50,905 nucleotides of DNA, from the NCBI RefSeq assembly GCF_035556675.1, contig NZ_DATMFZ010000378.1, positions 1 through 50,905 on the forward strand. Direction: 5' to 3'. The stretch's first letter is position 1; the number at the start of each line of letters is the position of its first letter. The translations under genes and the position numbers were made by a program. This DNA is from Geminicoccus sp035556675. Lineage in GTDB: Bacteria; Pseudomonadota; Alphaproteobacteria; Geminicoccales; Geminicoccaceae. The notes below the pieces were generated by a model. The model did no database searches, was not told the DNA's origin, and was given only the letters and a program-made list of their open reading frames with translations. This document shows, piece after piece, positions 1 through 8,096 of the stretch.

Positions 1-111
1 GAAGCCCGCCGTGACCTGTTCGCTTACATCGAGGGCTACTACAATCGAAAGCGTATCCACTCGGCTCTCGGCTATATCACACCCGAGCAGGCCGAACGGA
101 ACACTAGCTAA
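1..111 (+). CDS. IS3-family transposase OrfB, C-terminal fragment
   Basis: Frame 1 is open from the first base and gives 36 residues ending at TAA 109-111. The segment YYNRKRIHSALGYITPEQAE is the hallmark C-terminus of the DDE (rve-type) catalytic domain of IS3-family OrfB transposases. These cut and join the ends of the element through a circular intermediate. The catalytic DDE residues and OrfA lie outside the window, so I cannot say whether the element is intact. An IS3-type terminal inverted repeat follows six bases after the stop, as expected for the right end of such an element. Confidence 0.9.
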   Translation, partial: EARRDLFAYIEGYYNRKRIHSALGYITPEQAERNTS

Positions 112-116
112 CCCCC

Positions 117-141
117 TGTCCGCCAAATCGGGGGAAGATCA
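117..141. repeat. IS3-family right terminal inverted repeat
   Basis: The minus strand reads TGATCTTCCCCC, then GATTTGGCGGACA. The TGATCTT...GGACA pattern matches terminal repeats of the IS3 group. It lies directly after the transposase stop codon. The left partner is outside the window. Confidence 0.7.
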
Positions 142-341
142 TGACAACGCTGGCCGGCATCCTCCCGCACCAAGACCAGATACGGCGCTACCAGCGCCCA
201 TTCTTCATCAGACACATCAGAAGGGTAAGGCTTGCGGACATGGCTCATGCCCCCAAGCCTGACCACTACACCCCGTCAGGTCCATAACAGCCTCTAGGTC
301 AGGCTTCAGCACCCGCCTGGAACCACCGCTACCCCGGCCAC

Positions 342-548
342 TCAACCCTTCTTGGACAGTTTCTGAGAAGAGGGCCCGCTCCTTCATGGGTGTCTTGTGC
401 GTTGCCGCCACTCTCGGCTGGCTCAAGAACTACCGGGCCCTAAACGTCGTCGGCCGTGAAGCGGACAAAATGTTCGTAAAGTCCCGCCAGAAGCGTACAA
501 TCATTCTGTTGGTTGCCGACCCGGTCATGCCCGATTCTCCTTTCTAGT
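342..548 (+). pseudogene. Possible decayed IS5-like transposase C-terminus
   Basis: The stretch between the IS3 end and the DUF2955 gene (142-585) has no convincing intact gene. One open frame ending at TAG 546-548 contains LGWLKNYRALNVV followed by ADKMFV. This resembles the C-terminal ERTFAWLKNYRRL...F region of IS5-family DDE transposases. The lines that should follow it (an aliphatic FLQLA-type helix) are replaced by unrelated residues, which suggests a frameshift or erosion. No start codon with a ribosome binding site is evident. The call rests on a short motif only, and the rest of this gap shows nothing I can name. Confidence 0.3.
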
Positions 549-585
549 GCCCCAGATTGAAGGCTGAAGGGGTGCAATGCTGATC

Positions 586-1620
586 TCAATCGTTCGACCA
601 TCGTGTCGCGGGCAGACGGTTCAGCATGTGATGCAATAGCAGGATGAAGACTAACATCAGTGATATAGAGATGACCACGGATACGCCGCGGTACAGTGAG
701 TTCTGGATCAAGTCATCTGACGGCTGGAGCTGACCAAACAGGATCGCCAACGCGGTAACGGCAGCGAATCCTTTTCCTGGCCCGGTTCGGCTTCGTGCGT
801 GATCCGCGCTGAACCACAAGAGACCAATAAGGAACACGCAGGCGGTAAGAGGCCAGAAGCCTGAATGCCCAGAGATCGCCAGCTGCGCCAGCGTTGCGTG
901 GACCGAGCCGACAACCGAACCGTGAAGCCGCGCATAGCCAGCGCTCCAAATGCCTTCGTGGCTGAGTCCGAGGAGTATCAGAACCGTCGCCATCTGAGCG
1001 CTCAGCGAGTCGCTTGCCTCGAAGATCTGGAAAAAGACGAACGATCCGGTTGCGCCCACGGCACAAAGCAGAACGAGATGATGCCGCTGCGCCGCCGACC
1101 GCGGAGGAGGTGCGCGAGGCGTGCGAGGTTCGACATCCGGAAAGACAGCAAAGGACAGGAGGTAAGATGCAACGCTGAAGACGAGGGAGCCGCCTACGGC
1201 CCAGAACAACTGTTGCCAGGATACTTCAGGATAGCTTCCATAATGAACCAGGGCGCTGCAAACGCTTAGTGAAATTGCTCCAAACATGAATAGTCTGCGG
1301 GGACTGGTCATCAGTCGAAAGCAGACGATGACGAAGGCCAAGTATGACGCCGTCATGAGGACCGGATGCACGGAGAACACTCCGAGCATGATGCCTGCCG
1401 CAATCATCCCAGTCGGTGCTGCGACGAGGAACTGCAAGGCAATGTGGCGGTCGAGTGCTGGCGAAAGACCGATCAGGACGAGGGGGTAGACGGCATAGAA
1501 GGCCGCATACGGCAGCGAAAGGAGCGTCGCCAAGGTCCAGCCAGCAAAAGCACCGGATGCCATACGGCAGGCGAGGCGCCAGTCGTTTGCGCTCAGTCCG
1601 GGAACGGGTTCAGTAGACAT
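586..1620 (-). CDS. DUF2955 family membrane protein (FUSC-like efflux partner)
   Basis: This 344-residue protein is rich in long hydrophobic segments (about ten membrane helices by eye) split into two halves. A polar, proline-rich stretch lies near residue 200 (EPRTPRAPPPRSAAQR). This architecture fits the DUF2955 group of the FUSC/aromatic acid exporter superfamily, whose members are normally encoded beside an HlyD-type adaptor, as here. I chose ATG 1620 (MSTEPVPG), which overlaps the end of the upstream HlyD gene by 11 bp and implies translational coupling. The frame stays open further upstream, but that reading lies inside the HlyD gene. It is likely the inner-membrane part of an efflux pump for a small aromatic or organic compound. 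The substrate is unknown. Confidence 0.75.
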   Translation of the reverse strand: MSTEPVPGLSANDWRLACRMASGAFAGWTLATLLSLPYAAFYAVYPLVLIGLSPALDRHIALQFLVAAPTGMIAAGIMLGVFSVHPVLMTASYLAFVIVCFRLMTSPRRLFMFGAISLSVCSALVHYGSYPEVSWQQLFWAVGGSLVFSVASYLLSFAVFPDVEPRTPRAPPPRSAAQRHHLVLLCAVGATGSFVFFQIFEASDSLSAQMATVLILLGLSHEGIWSAGYARLHGSVVGSVHATLAQLAISGHSGFWPLTACVFLIGLLWFSADHARSRTGPGKGFAAVTALAILFGQLQPSDDLIQNSLYRGVSVVISISLMLVFILLLHHMLNRLPATRWSND

Positions 1621-2692
1621 AGCGCGCCAGGGCAAACAGAACGATCTGAGCTTTGGCAAACAAGCGGAATACGCTCGGGCTGTCCGGGACGAGCTGGACC
1701 GTCGCGCGAGCACCACTGACAAGGTCCGGTGGGGCGTCCAGCTGTACGTTCACGCGCACGCGCTGGGCCCGACGGATCCAGCGATCGGTTTCAACCGGCT
1801 GGGCGAGTGTGCCGTCGGCATCGACCTGTCCTTGGGCGATGCCGGCATCAATGGACACAACGCGACCTGCGAACACGCGCCCGGGTAGCGCATCGAAGTT
1901 GACCAGCGCTTGATCGCCGATCCTGACCTGCGTCAGTGCTTTCTCCCGGAAATCGGCGGCGATCGTCGGTGTGCGGCCGACAACCGTCAAAACGGGAGTT
2001 CCTGCAGCGATGTAATGGCCCGGGCGGAGGCGCATGTTGACAACAATACCATCTTCCGCCGCGACAACCTTCGTCAGCGTGAGATCACGCTGCGCGACGG
2101 CTAGTTTGTTGCGAGCTTCCCGCAGGAAAAGATTGTCGGGCCCGTCATCTCCGCGCTTGACAAGGCTGGACCGCAACCGGGCTTCTGCGACTCGGACCAG
2201 AGCCAGAGCTTCGTCGCGTGTGGCGGCAGCGGATTCGGCCATGCTGATGGGAACAACTTTGCGTTCACTCAGTTGCGCCTTCCGTTCGGCTTCGCGTATC
2301 GCGTCATCCGCCGCCGCTCTTGCGCTGGCAACTGCGGCACGAGCTTCGGCAATGTCGGCATCCCACTGGCGAGTGGTCTGCTCGGCTTCTTCAAGCGCAA
2401 GTTGCGCCGCTTCGACGGCCAGCTTGTAACGAGTGGGGTCGAGCTCGAACAGAACTTGACCAGACTCAACCGGCTGGTCATTGGCTACGTTCACCCTGAC
2501 TACGGTGCCAGAAACTTCCGGTGCAACACGGGTCGTGTCGTAGAGGACCCGCGCCTCCGGTGTGATGGGCATGAATCGATCGGCCACCACAGCATACAGA
2601 AGCAGCAGGGCAGCGGCAGATACCGACGCACAAACACTGCGACGGAAGCGTTGCTCGGGAGTAACTGAGGAACGTGTTGGAACGACTGTCAT
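1610..2692 (-). CDS. HlyD family secretion protein (membrane fusion/adaptor protein)
   Basis: A 360-residue periplasmic adaptor. It has an N-terminal membrane anchor (about residues 18-40), a barrel-sandwich lipoyl half (VSGTVVRVNVANDQPVESGQ, near 59-78), a long alpha-helical hairpin of Ala/Glu/Arg-rich coiled coil (about 95-185), the second lipoyl half (DGIVVNMRLRPGHYIAAGTP) and a beta-barrel domain (about 240-350). This is the EmrA/AaeA type organisation. Such adaptors link an inner-membrane transporter to an outer-membrane channel. The gene overlaps the DUF2955 gene and is transcribed with it. No outer-membrane factor is seen next to it. A perfect dyad lies about 200 bp upstream, inside a duplicated segment. 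Confidence 0.88.
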   Translation of the reverse strand: MTVVPTRSSVTPEQRFRRSVCASVSAAALLLLYAVVADRFMPITPEARVLYDTTRVAPEVSGTVVRVNVANDQPVESGQVLFELDPTRYKLAVEAAQLALEEAEQTTRQWDADIAEARAAVASARAAADDAIREAERKAQLSERKVVPISMAESAAATRDEALALVRVAEARLRSSLVKRGDDGPDNLFLREARNKLAVAQRDLTLTKVVAAEDGIVVNMRLRPGHYIAAGTPVLTVVGRTPTIAADFREKALTQVRIGDQALVNFDALPGRVFAGRVVSIDAGIAQGQVDADGTLAQPVETDRWIRRAQRVRVNVQLDAPPDLVSGARATVQLVPDSPSVFRLFAKAQIVLFALARYVY

Positions 2693-2821
2693 TGCGAAGC
2701 TGTCCTAGATCGTCCGGCGTCGCTACGCAGCACGCCGCGTACACCGGTGGCCGCGCATCTCCGTATCGCCCACCGATACAAGGCGCTCTCCGAGCACAGG
2801 TACCGACGTATGTACCCGCCG

Positions 2822-3054
2822 GGCTCCGGCCTTGATGACTAAATGGATTGCTCGAGCACCCATCCGGAAGGTGCGGATCATCGACATGTATGTTCACATG
2901 ATGTGAACGTCGTTTCGGTTACTTTGCTTCTCCGGGTTGCCTGCCGGTGAGATGGCTTGCCCGCCCGGCAGCAGTCGAAGTCCAGCTCGGCGCCACCGCT
3001 TGGCCGGCCCAGAGACTGGTGAAGTCGGTCGAACCGCGCCCTTGTATTCATTGC
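2822..3054. repeat. Long direct repeat, copy A (about 233 bp)
   Basis: This segment recurs in the same orientation at 7495-7724. Runs shared exactly include the start GGCTCCGGCCTTGAT, the block GCGGATCATCGACATGTATG just before the dyad, and the long run from GGCGCCACCGCTTGGCC through GAAGTCGGTCG. By eye the copies are roughly 85-90% identical, with small indels. Short open frames cross it on both strands, but neither has a start or a recognisable family, so I read it as duplicated non-coding or regulatory DNA. Both copies lie upstream of a minus-strand operon. In copy A the operon is the HlyD/DUF2955 pair. Confidence 0.9.
2892..2908. promoter_or_regulatory. Perfect 17-bp dyad, candidate LysR-type operator
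   Basis: GTTCACATGATGTGAAC is an 8+1+8 perfect inverted repeat. Its core TCACATGATGTGA fits the T-N11-A rule for LysR-type regulator boxes. It lies about 200 bp upstream of the HlyD start and about 530 bp upstream of the LysR gene at 3436. The identical 17 bases recur at 7561-7577, upstream of the hydroxylase operon. TetR or GntR operators could look similar, so the link to the local LysR is inference. Confidence 0.55.
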
Positions 3055-3435
3055 TCAGCCGGCACGGCGAGGCCAATCCTGCCGGACGGTCCATAGTGCA
3101 AGGAGATCCAGCGTTGTGTAACCGCCAATCCCGCTGCCATGCACGGTCTGGCCGTTCCCACGGCACGTGCGGGCCTCGGTCCGCGTCATTTCGCGCAACT
3201 GTTCCGTGCGGAGATTGGAATGACGCCGGCGATCTAGGGCAAATCGATCCGTATCTAGGTGGCGAGGCGCATGCTGGGGGCAGGCGGACGTCCGAAGCAA
3301 GCGGCCGCCGCCAGCGGCTTTGCTGATGTGGATACGTTCCGGCGTGATTTGGCGCCAACTGGGCGTGACACCAGCCGAATGCCAACACCTTCATGCAGGC
3401 CCGATCTCGATTCCCGCCAGGATGGGAAGTGACCG
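3055..3435. other. Intergenic region without a recognisable gene
   Basis: This is the remainder of the gap between repeat copy A and the LysR gene. Frames are open on both strands, but none has family resemblance or a good start. The last bases before 3436 (GGGAAG, then GTGACCG) give the LysR gene a plausible ribosome binding site. Nothing else is seen. Confidence 0.5.
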
Positions 3436-4332
3436 ATGGATCGACTCAAGGCGATGGAGACGTTCGTCCGCGTCGTGGACACCGGCAGCTTCTCCAGGGC
3501 GGCAAAGGCGCTCGGACTGCCGCGCTCCTCCGTCACGATGACGATGCAGCGCCTGGAGCATCACCTCGGGGTGCGGCTGCTGCATCGCAACACGCGGCAG
3601 CTTCGTCTGACCGACGAAGGGGAGCTCTATGTCGAGCGCTGCCGTGCCATCCTGCTCGACGTCCGGAGCGCGGAAGACAGCCTGCGTCCGGACGGGCGCG
3701 TCAGCGGGCGCCTGCGGGTCGACATGCCCCCGTCCATCGGGCGCTCCATCATCCTGCCGGCGCTGAGATCGTTTCGCGAGCGCCATCCTGACGTCGAGAT
3801 GGCGATCGGTATGACCGACCGGCTGATCGACCTCGTTCAGGAGGGCGTCGACTGCGTCATCCGTGCAGGGGCGCTCCGCGATTCCAGCCTCATCGCCCGG
3901 CGCGTCGGCAGCTATCGTTGGGTGGTGTGCGCCTCGCCGGACTATCTGGCCCGCCACGGCGAGCCGCGGGACGTTGCGGCGCTCGCCGACCACGTGCTGC
4001 TCGGCTATTCGTCGGCGCGCAACGGCCGCCCCGACAGATGGATGATGGACGAGGGAGACGTCTCCCACGCGATCGAGCCGCAAAGGGGCCTGGTGGTCGA
4101 CGAGACCTTCGCGCTGCTGGATCTGACCGTGGGAGGCTTCGGGCTGACGCGCCTGTCGGACTTCCTCGTGGCCGACCACATCGCACAAGGGCGCCTGCGC
4201 GAGGTGCTCGGCCATTGCCGCTCGGATCGGGTGCCGATTTCGGTGCTCTTTCCGCCGTCGCGGCAGGCGTCGCCTCCCGTCCGGGCGTTCATCGACTGGG
4301 TGACGGCGCTTTTTGCCAGCCGCGGCTCATGA
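3436..4332 (+). CDS. LysR family transcriptional regulator
   Basis: At 298 residues this is the standard LysR length. The N-terminal winged helix-turn-helix spans about residues 1-60 (METFVRVVDTGSFSRAAKAL, then LPRSSVTMTMQRLEHHLGVRLLHR). The effector-binding periplasmic-like domain runs from about 90 to 295. A GGGAAG sequence precedes ATG 3436. The gene is convergent with the cytochrome c gene (20 bp apart) and lies inside the block between the two direct repeats. Each repeat carries a T-N11-A dyad. It is therefore a candidate regulator of both the efflux pair and the hydroxylase operon. The ligand cannot be deduced from sequence. Confidence 0.92.
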   Translation: MDRLKAMETFVRVVDTGSFSRAAKALGLPRSSVTMTMQRLEHHLGVRLLHRNTRQLRLTDEGELYVERCRAILLDVRSAEDSLRPDGRVSGRLRVDMPPSIGRSIILPALRSFRERHPDVEMAIGMTDRLIDLVQEGVDCVIRAGALRDSSLIARRVGSYRWVVCASPDYLARHGEPRDVAALADHVLLGYSSARNGRPDRWMMDEGDVSHAIEPQRGLVVDETFALLDLTVGGFGLTRLSDFLVADHIAQGRLREVLGHCRSDRVPISVLFPPSRQASPPVRAFIDWVTALFASRGS

Positions 4333-4352
4333 CACACGCGGACTGGTCACGG

Positions 4353-4739
4353 CTATGGCGCGGCTGACGGAGAGGCCAGCGCCTTCAGATAGGCAATGAC
4401 GTCATGGCGATCGTCGGCCTTCGGCAGAGGCATGGTCATCCGCGTGCCAGGCACCAGCTTGGCCGGCGCCTCCAGGAACCGGTCGAGCGTGGCTTCATCC
4501 CAAGCAAGGCCGCTCGCGGCCAGGGCCGGCGAGTATTTGTAGCCGGCGACCGAGGCAGCCGGCTGCCCGAAGATGCCGGCGAGGCCGGGCCCGACCCGGT
4601 TCTGCGTCGTGGCCGTATGGCAGGCGGCGCAACGCTTGAACACGTTCTCTCCCTTGGCGGGGTCGCCATCGGCCCGCGTGGGTTGGATGGTCGAGGCAAG
4701 CAGAAGGGTGGCGGCGAGCATGCCGAAGATTGGTCGCAT
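4353..4739 (-). CDS. Class I c-type cytochrome (periplasmic)
   Basis: A 128-residue protein with a Sec signal peptide (residues 1 to about 23, ending TRADG). The heme-binding motif CAACH is at 37-41, a GPGLAGIFG turn follows, and the axial Met lies in the TRMTMPLPK segment near residue 100. The C-terminal helix ends DVIAYLKAL. It belongs to the cytochrome c2/c550 group. It is the last gene of the hydroxylase operon, 35 bp after the large subunit. This suggests that it takes electrons from the exported molybdenum enzyme and passes them to the respiratory chain. The role is inferred from context; the heme protein assignment itself is secure. Confidence 0.9.
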   Translation of the reverse strand: MRPIFGMLAATLLLASTIQPTRADGDPAKGENVFKRCAACHTATTQNRVGPGLAGIFGQPAASVAGYKYSPALAASGLAWDEATLDRFLEAPAKLVPGTRMTMPLPKADDRHDVIAYLKALASPSAAP

Positions 4740-4774
4740 GGAACACCTATGGAATGAGAGGGAGGGACGATGCG

Positions 4775-6934
4775 CTATCCGCCGAGTGCTTCCGGCGTGA
4801 TCGGCAGGTGCCGCAGACGCGTCCCGGTGGCCGCAAAGACCGCGTTGGCAACAGCCGGACCGATCCCGGACGTACCGGCTTCCCCGACGCCGAAGGGTTC
4901 CGTGCCGCTCTCGATGACGTGCACGGTGATCCGGGGGGCTTCGTCCATGCGCACCGCCTGGTAGCTGTCGAAATTCCCCTGTTCGACGCGTCCGTCTGCG
5001 AAGGTGATTTCGCCATAGAGGGCGGCGGAGATGCCGAAGATGGCGCCGCCCTGGATCTGCGCTGCGACGGTATCGGGGTTGATGACCTTGCCGCAGTCGA
5101 TGACGGAGGTGACCTTTGTCACCCGCGTGAAGCCCTGCCGGTCGACGACCACCTCGGCGACGAGCACCAGGATGGTGCCGCCGAAATCCTGCAGGAGGCT
5201 GATGCCGCGGCCTGTCCGTTCGCCCGCTTCGCCTTCGGGCAACGGCGTTCCCCAGCCCGACCTCTCCGCCGCCAGGTCGAGCGCGGCGCGCAGCCGGGGA
5301 TCATCGGCCAGGTGCATGCGGCGGAACGCCAGCGGATCGATGCCCGCGGTGGCCGCCAGCTCGTCCATGAAGCTCTCGACCACGAAGGCGTTGTGCGTGG
5401 TGCCCACGCCGCGCCAGAAGCCGGAGCGGTAGGCCGGGCTTTCCCGGCGCACGTAATCGACGTGGAGGTTCTCGAAGGCGTAGGGCCCGACCGCGCTGGT
5501 GACTGCGTCAGGATCGAGGCCGTCGCTGCCGATCGCGGCCGGCAGCCAGCGCGTCAGCGGCGATGGACCGACCACACGGTGCGACCAGCTGGTGACCCGC
5601 CCGGAGGCATCGAGACCCGCCTTCAGCAGGTTGAGATAGGCCGGGCGATAGAAGTCGTGCTGGGTGTCCTCCTCGCGGCTCCACACGATCTTCAGCGGAT
5701 GATCGACCTGCCGGGCGAACAGCACCGCCTGGGTCACGTTGTCGGATTCGGCGCGCCGCCCGAAGGAGCCGCCGAGATACTGGTTGTGGACCACCACCTT
5801 ATCGACAGGCAGGCCGGCGGCCCTGGCCGCGGCGGCCTGCGCGCGTGTCGCCGCCTGGGTGCCGACCCAGACCTCGCACCTCCCGTCGTGCAGATGGACC
5901 GTGCAGTTCAGTGGTTCCATCGGGGCATGGGCGACCATCGGCAGGCGGTAGGAGGCTTCGACGGTGCGCGCCGCGCGCGCGAAGCCGGACATCACGTCGC
6001 CGGCGGACGGGCCGGGAACGGCATCTCCCGCCGCGGCCGCCTCCAGATCGGCGAACAGCGCCTTGGTGGAGAACGTGGCGTTCGGACCATCGCCCCAGGC
6101 GACCACGAGAGCGTCGAGCCCCTTCTTTGCGGCGGCCCAGTGATCGGCCACGACGGCGACGGCATCGTCGATGCGCAGCACGCCGCGCACGCCGGCGACC
6201 GCGCGTGCCTCCGTATCGTCCACCGACACAAGGCGCCCGCCGAGTACCGGCGAAGCCATGACGGCCGCTACCTTCATGCCGGGGAGCTGCACGTCGATGC
6301 CGAACCGTGCGGTGCCCCGCACCTTCGCGGCGGCATCCAGCCGCCGGTGCGGCGTGCCGATGAGGCGAAAGCCCTCGCCCTTCAGCGGCACGTCACGCGG
6401 CACCGGCAGCGTTGCAGCATGCTCGACGAGATCGCCATAGCCGATCCGTCGTCCGCTGGCGGCGTGCAGCACGGCGCCGTCACGAGCCTGGCACGCGGCA
6501 GCATCCACGCCCCACACTGAGGCTGCGGCGGCAATCAGCATCTGGCGCGCGGTGGCGCCCGCCCGTCGCATCGGCTCCCAGGCCGCGCGCATGGAGAGCG
6601 AACCGTCGGTCTCCTGGTGGCCCATGATCGGATTGGCGTAGAGCGCGTTGTCGGCGGGCGCATGCTCCACCGTCACGGCGTCGAGGCCGATCTCGAGCTC
6701 CTCGGCGATCAGCATCGGCACCGAGGTGTAGGTTCCCTGGCCCATCTCGACATAGGGCACGATCAGCGTCACCGCGCCGTCGCGAGCGATACGCAGAAAG
6801 GCGTTGGGCGCGAAGTCCGGCGTCGTGCTGGACGCTGCGCCCGCGTCCAGCGGCACGCCGATCGTCAGTGCGCCCGCGGCCGCCGTTCCGGTTACCACGA
6901 AGGCCCGGCGGGAAAGCCTCGGATGCCCGTTCAT
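4775..6934 (-). CDS. Xanthine dehydrogenase family molybdopterin-binding subunit, IorB-like
   Basis: This 719-residue large subunit resembles isoquinoline 1-oxidoreductase beta and related periplasmic aldehyde/heterocycle hydroxylases. It starts with a twin-arginine signal (LSRRAF at 7-12) and an Ala-rich hydrophobic stretch, so export with the small subunit is likely. Visible motifs are VEMGQGTYTSVP (molybdopterin region) and, near the C-terminus, GVGEAGTSGIGPAVANAV, which contains the catalytic glutamate. ATG 6934 overlaps the small-subunit stop (ATGA). The frame is open further upstream but runs through the small-subunit gene, so that extension is rejected. The substrate is unknown: N-heterocycles, aldehydes or nicotinate derivatives are possible. 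Confidence 0.9.
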   Translation of the reverse strand: MNGHPRLSRRAFVVTGTAAAGALTIGVPLDAGAASSTTPDFAPNAFLRIARDGAVTLIVPYVEMGQGTYTSVPMLIAEELEIGLDAVTVEHAPADNALYANPIMGHQETDGSLSMRAAWEPMRRAGATARQMLIAAAASVWGVDAAACQARDGAVLHAASGRRIGYGDLVEHAATLPVPRDVPLKGEGFRLIGTPHRRLDAAAKVRGTARFGIDVQLPGMKVAAVMASPVLGGRLVSVDDTEARAVAGVRGVLRIDDAVAVVADHWAAAKKGLDALVVAWGDGPNATFSTKALFADLEAAAAGDAVPGPSAGDVMSGFARAARTVEASYRLPMVAHAPMEPLNCTVHLHDGRCEVWVGTQAATRAQAAAARAAGLPVDKVVVHNQYLGGSFGRRAESDNVTQAVLFARQVDHPLKIVWSREEDTQHDFYRPAYLNLLKAGLDASGRVTSWSHRVVGPSPLTRWLPAAIGSDGLDPDAVTSAVGPYAFENLHVDYVRRESPAYRSGFWRGVGTTHNAFVVESFMDELAATAGIDPLAFRRMHLADDPRLRAALDLAAERSGWGTPLPEGEAGERTGRGISLLQDFGGTILVLVAEVVVDRQGFTRVTKVTSVIDCGKVINPDTVAAQIQGGAIFGISAALYGEITFADGRVEQGNFDSYQAVRMDEAPRITVHVIESGTEPFGVGEAGTSGIGPAVANAVFAATGTRLRHLPITPEALGG

Positions 6935-7413
6935 GGTTGGCCCTCCGTGCCGGACCGGAGCCGCAGGGCCGCGTGCCTGATCGCATCCTTGATGCGGTTG
7001 TAGGTGCCGCATCGGCACAGATTGCCCGACATCGCGGCGTCGATGTCGTCGTCGGTAGGACTGGGATTCTCGCTGAGCAGCGCCGTCGCCGACATGATCT
7101 GCCCAGGCTGGCAATAGCCGCACTGGACCACTTCCAGGTCGAGCCAGGCCTGCTGGACGTGGCGGCCGGCATCGGATGTGGCCACACCCTCGATGGTGGT
7201 GATCTGGGAGGAGCCGATCGACTCGATCGGCAACTGGCAGGCGCGCATCGCCGTGCCGTCCACATGCACGGTGCAGCAGCCGCACAGGCCAGCACCGCAG
7301 CCGAACTTCGTGCCGCTCATTCCGAGTATGTCGCGCAGTACCCAGAGCAGGGGCGTGTCCGGATCCGCATCCACCTGGCGGATCGCGCCGTTGACGACGA
7401 GATCGAAGGTCAT
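6931..7413 (-). CDS. (2Fe-2S)-binding small subunit, IorA-like
   Basis: At 160 residues this is a typical length. The first cluster, plant-ferredoxin type, is in CGAGLCGCCTVHVDG with a following Cys near ACQLP. The second cluster is in CGYCQPGQ and GNLCRCGTY. It passes electrons from the molybdenum centre outward, here probably to the cytochrome c encoded two genes downstream. I chose ATG 7413 (MTFDLVVNG). The frame is open to 7566, but that extension reads into the direct repeat and adds residues unlike the family. It is the first gene of the iorA-iorB-cytochrome c operon, about 150 bp downstream of the dyad at 7561. Confidence 0.92.
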   Translation of the reverse strand: MTFDLVVNGAIRQVDADPDTPLLWVLRDILGMSGTKFGCGAGLCGCCTVHVDGTAMRACQLPIESIGSSQITTIEGVATSDAGRHVQQAWLDLEVVQCGYCQPGQIMSATALLSENPSPTDDDIDAAMSGNLCRCGTYNRIKDAIRHAALRLRSGTEGQP

Positions 7414-7494
7414 GTTGCTGTTCCGGCATGCATGAGTGTCGCCGCGTGCCTGCCAACGGATGCGCCGCATCGAACCGACGGGCATCTGTGGGTA

Positions 7495-7724
7495 GGCTCC
7501 GGCCTTGATCACTAATTTGTTCGAGCACCCATCCGGAAGGCGCGGATCATCGACATGTATGTTCACATGATGTGAACGTCGCTTCGGTTACTCTGCCTCT
7601 CTCCGGGCTGCCTCTCGGTGGGATGGCGTGCCAGCCCGACAGCAGTCGAAGTCCGGATTGGCGCCACCGCTTGGCCGGCCCAGAGACTGGTGAAGTCGGT
7701 CGAGCCGCACCCTTGTGTTCATTG
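7495..7724. repeat. Long direct repeat, copy B (about 230 bp)
   Basis: Second copy of the segment at 2822-3054, same orientation. It lies upstream of the iorA-iorB-cytochrome c operon. The two copies bracket a block of about 4.4 kb with the LysR gene and the hydroxylase operon. Differences are scattered substitutions and indels, for example TCTCTCC against TCTCC in the middle, so the duplication is not recent. Confidence 0.9.
7561..7577. promoter_or_regulatory. Perfect 17-bp dyad, second candidate LysR-type operator
   Basis: GTTCACATGATGTGAAC is identical to the site at 2892-2908. It is centred about 155 bp upstream of the iorA start. The conservation of the dyad and of the flanking GACATGTAT inside a diverged repeat suggests that it is functional. 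Confidence 0.55.
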
Positions 7725-7796
7725 CCGCAGCGGGGCAAGCACAGCACCGGCGGTTGGAAAGGCGGGTGCGAGATCGGACATCAGCCCCCCTCGCAC

Positions 7797-8050
7797 CAGC
7801 GCGGCCGGCAACAGCTACCTGACCGGCTGGCTCGGCAAGGCGCGCGTCGTTGCCTTCTGGAGGGACGGTGAGGATCCGGACGGCAACCCGGTCGCCGATC
7901 CTGCAGGTCTGCGTCGCCAAGCCCGGCGATCGTCCGCAGGAGCGGCCGGTGCGGCTGGCCAGCGCGTTGACGGCGAGGCGGCGCCAGGAGCGGGCAATGC
8001 GCGGCGCCGTGACGCTCCAGGTCAGACAAGGAGGTTCAGAGGACACCTGA
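7797..8050 (+). pseudogene. Possible frameshifted small ORF, unknown family
   Basis: Frame 1 reads SAAGNSYLTGWLGKARVVAF then WRDGEDPDGNPV. Near 7890 the protein-like sequence moves to frame 2 (LQVCVAKPGDRPQERPVRLA) and ends at TGA 8048-8050. The join suggests a one-base indel in a formerly continuous small protein of roughly 80 residues. I do not recognise the family. No start codon with a ribosome binding site was found. It may be a relic, in line with the rearranged character of the surrounding DNA. Confidence 0.25.
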
Positions 8051-8096
8051 TGGGCATCCTGGCGGCGCCGAGCGTGTTCCTGGGGCTGGCTGTTGT

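Larger units (their letters stand above)
1..141 (+). mobile_element. Right end of an IS3-family insertion sequence
   Basis: This joins the transposase tail (1-111) and the terminal repeat (117-141). The element runs off the left edge of the window. Its right boundary is inferred to be at or near position 141, from the TGATCTTCCCCC... terminus read inward on the minus strand. The flanking target duplication cannot be checked because the other end is not present. Confidence 0.8.

Noticed and set aside
141..287. 48-residue frame starting in the IS end
   Set aside because: The ATG is created by the terminal repeat. No ribosome binding site and no family.
2894..3394. 166-residue minus-strand frame through repeat copy A, partly repeated at 7547-7747
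   Set aside because: The two copies diverge with indels that break the frame outside a short segment, which argues against a conserved protein. Treated as repeat DNA.
4730..6520. 596-residue plus-strand frame
   Set aside because: Antisense shadow of the molybdenum hydroxylase large subunit.
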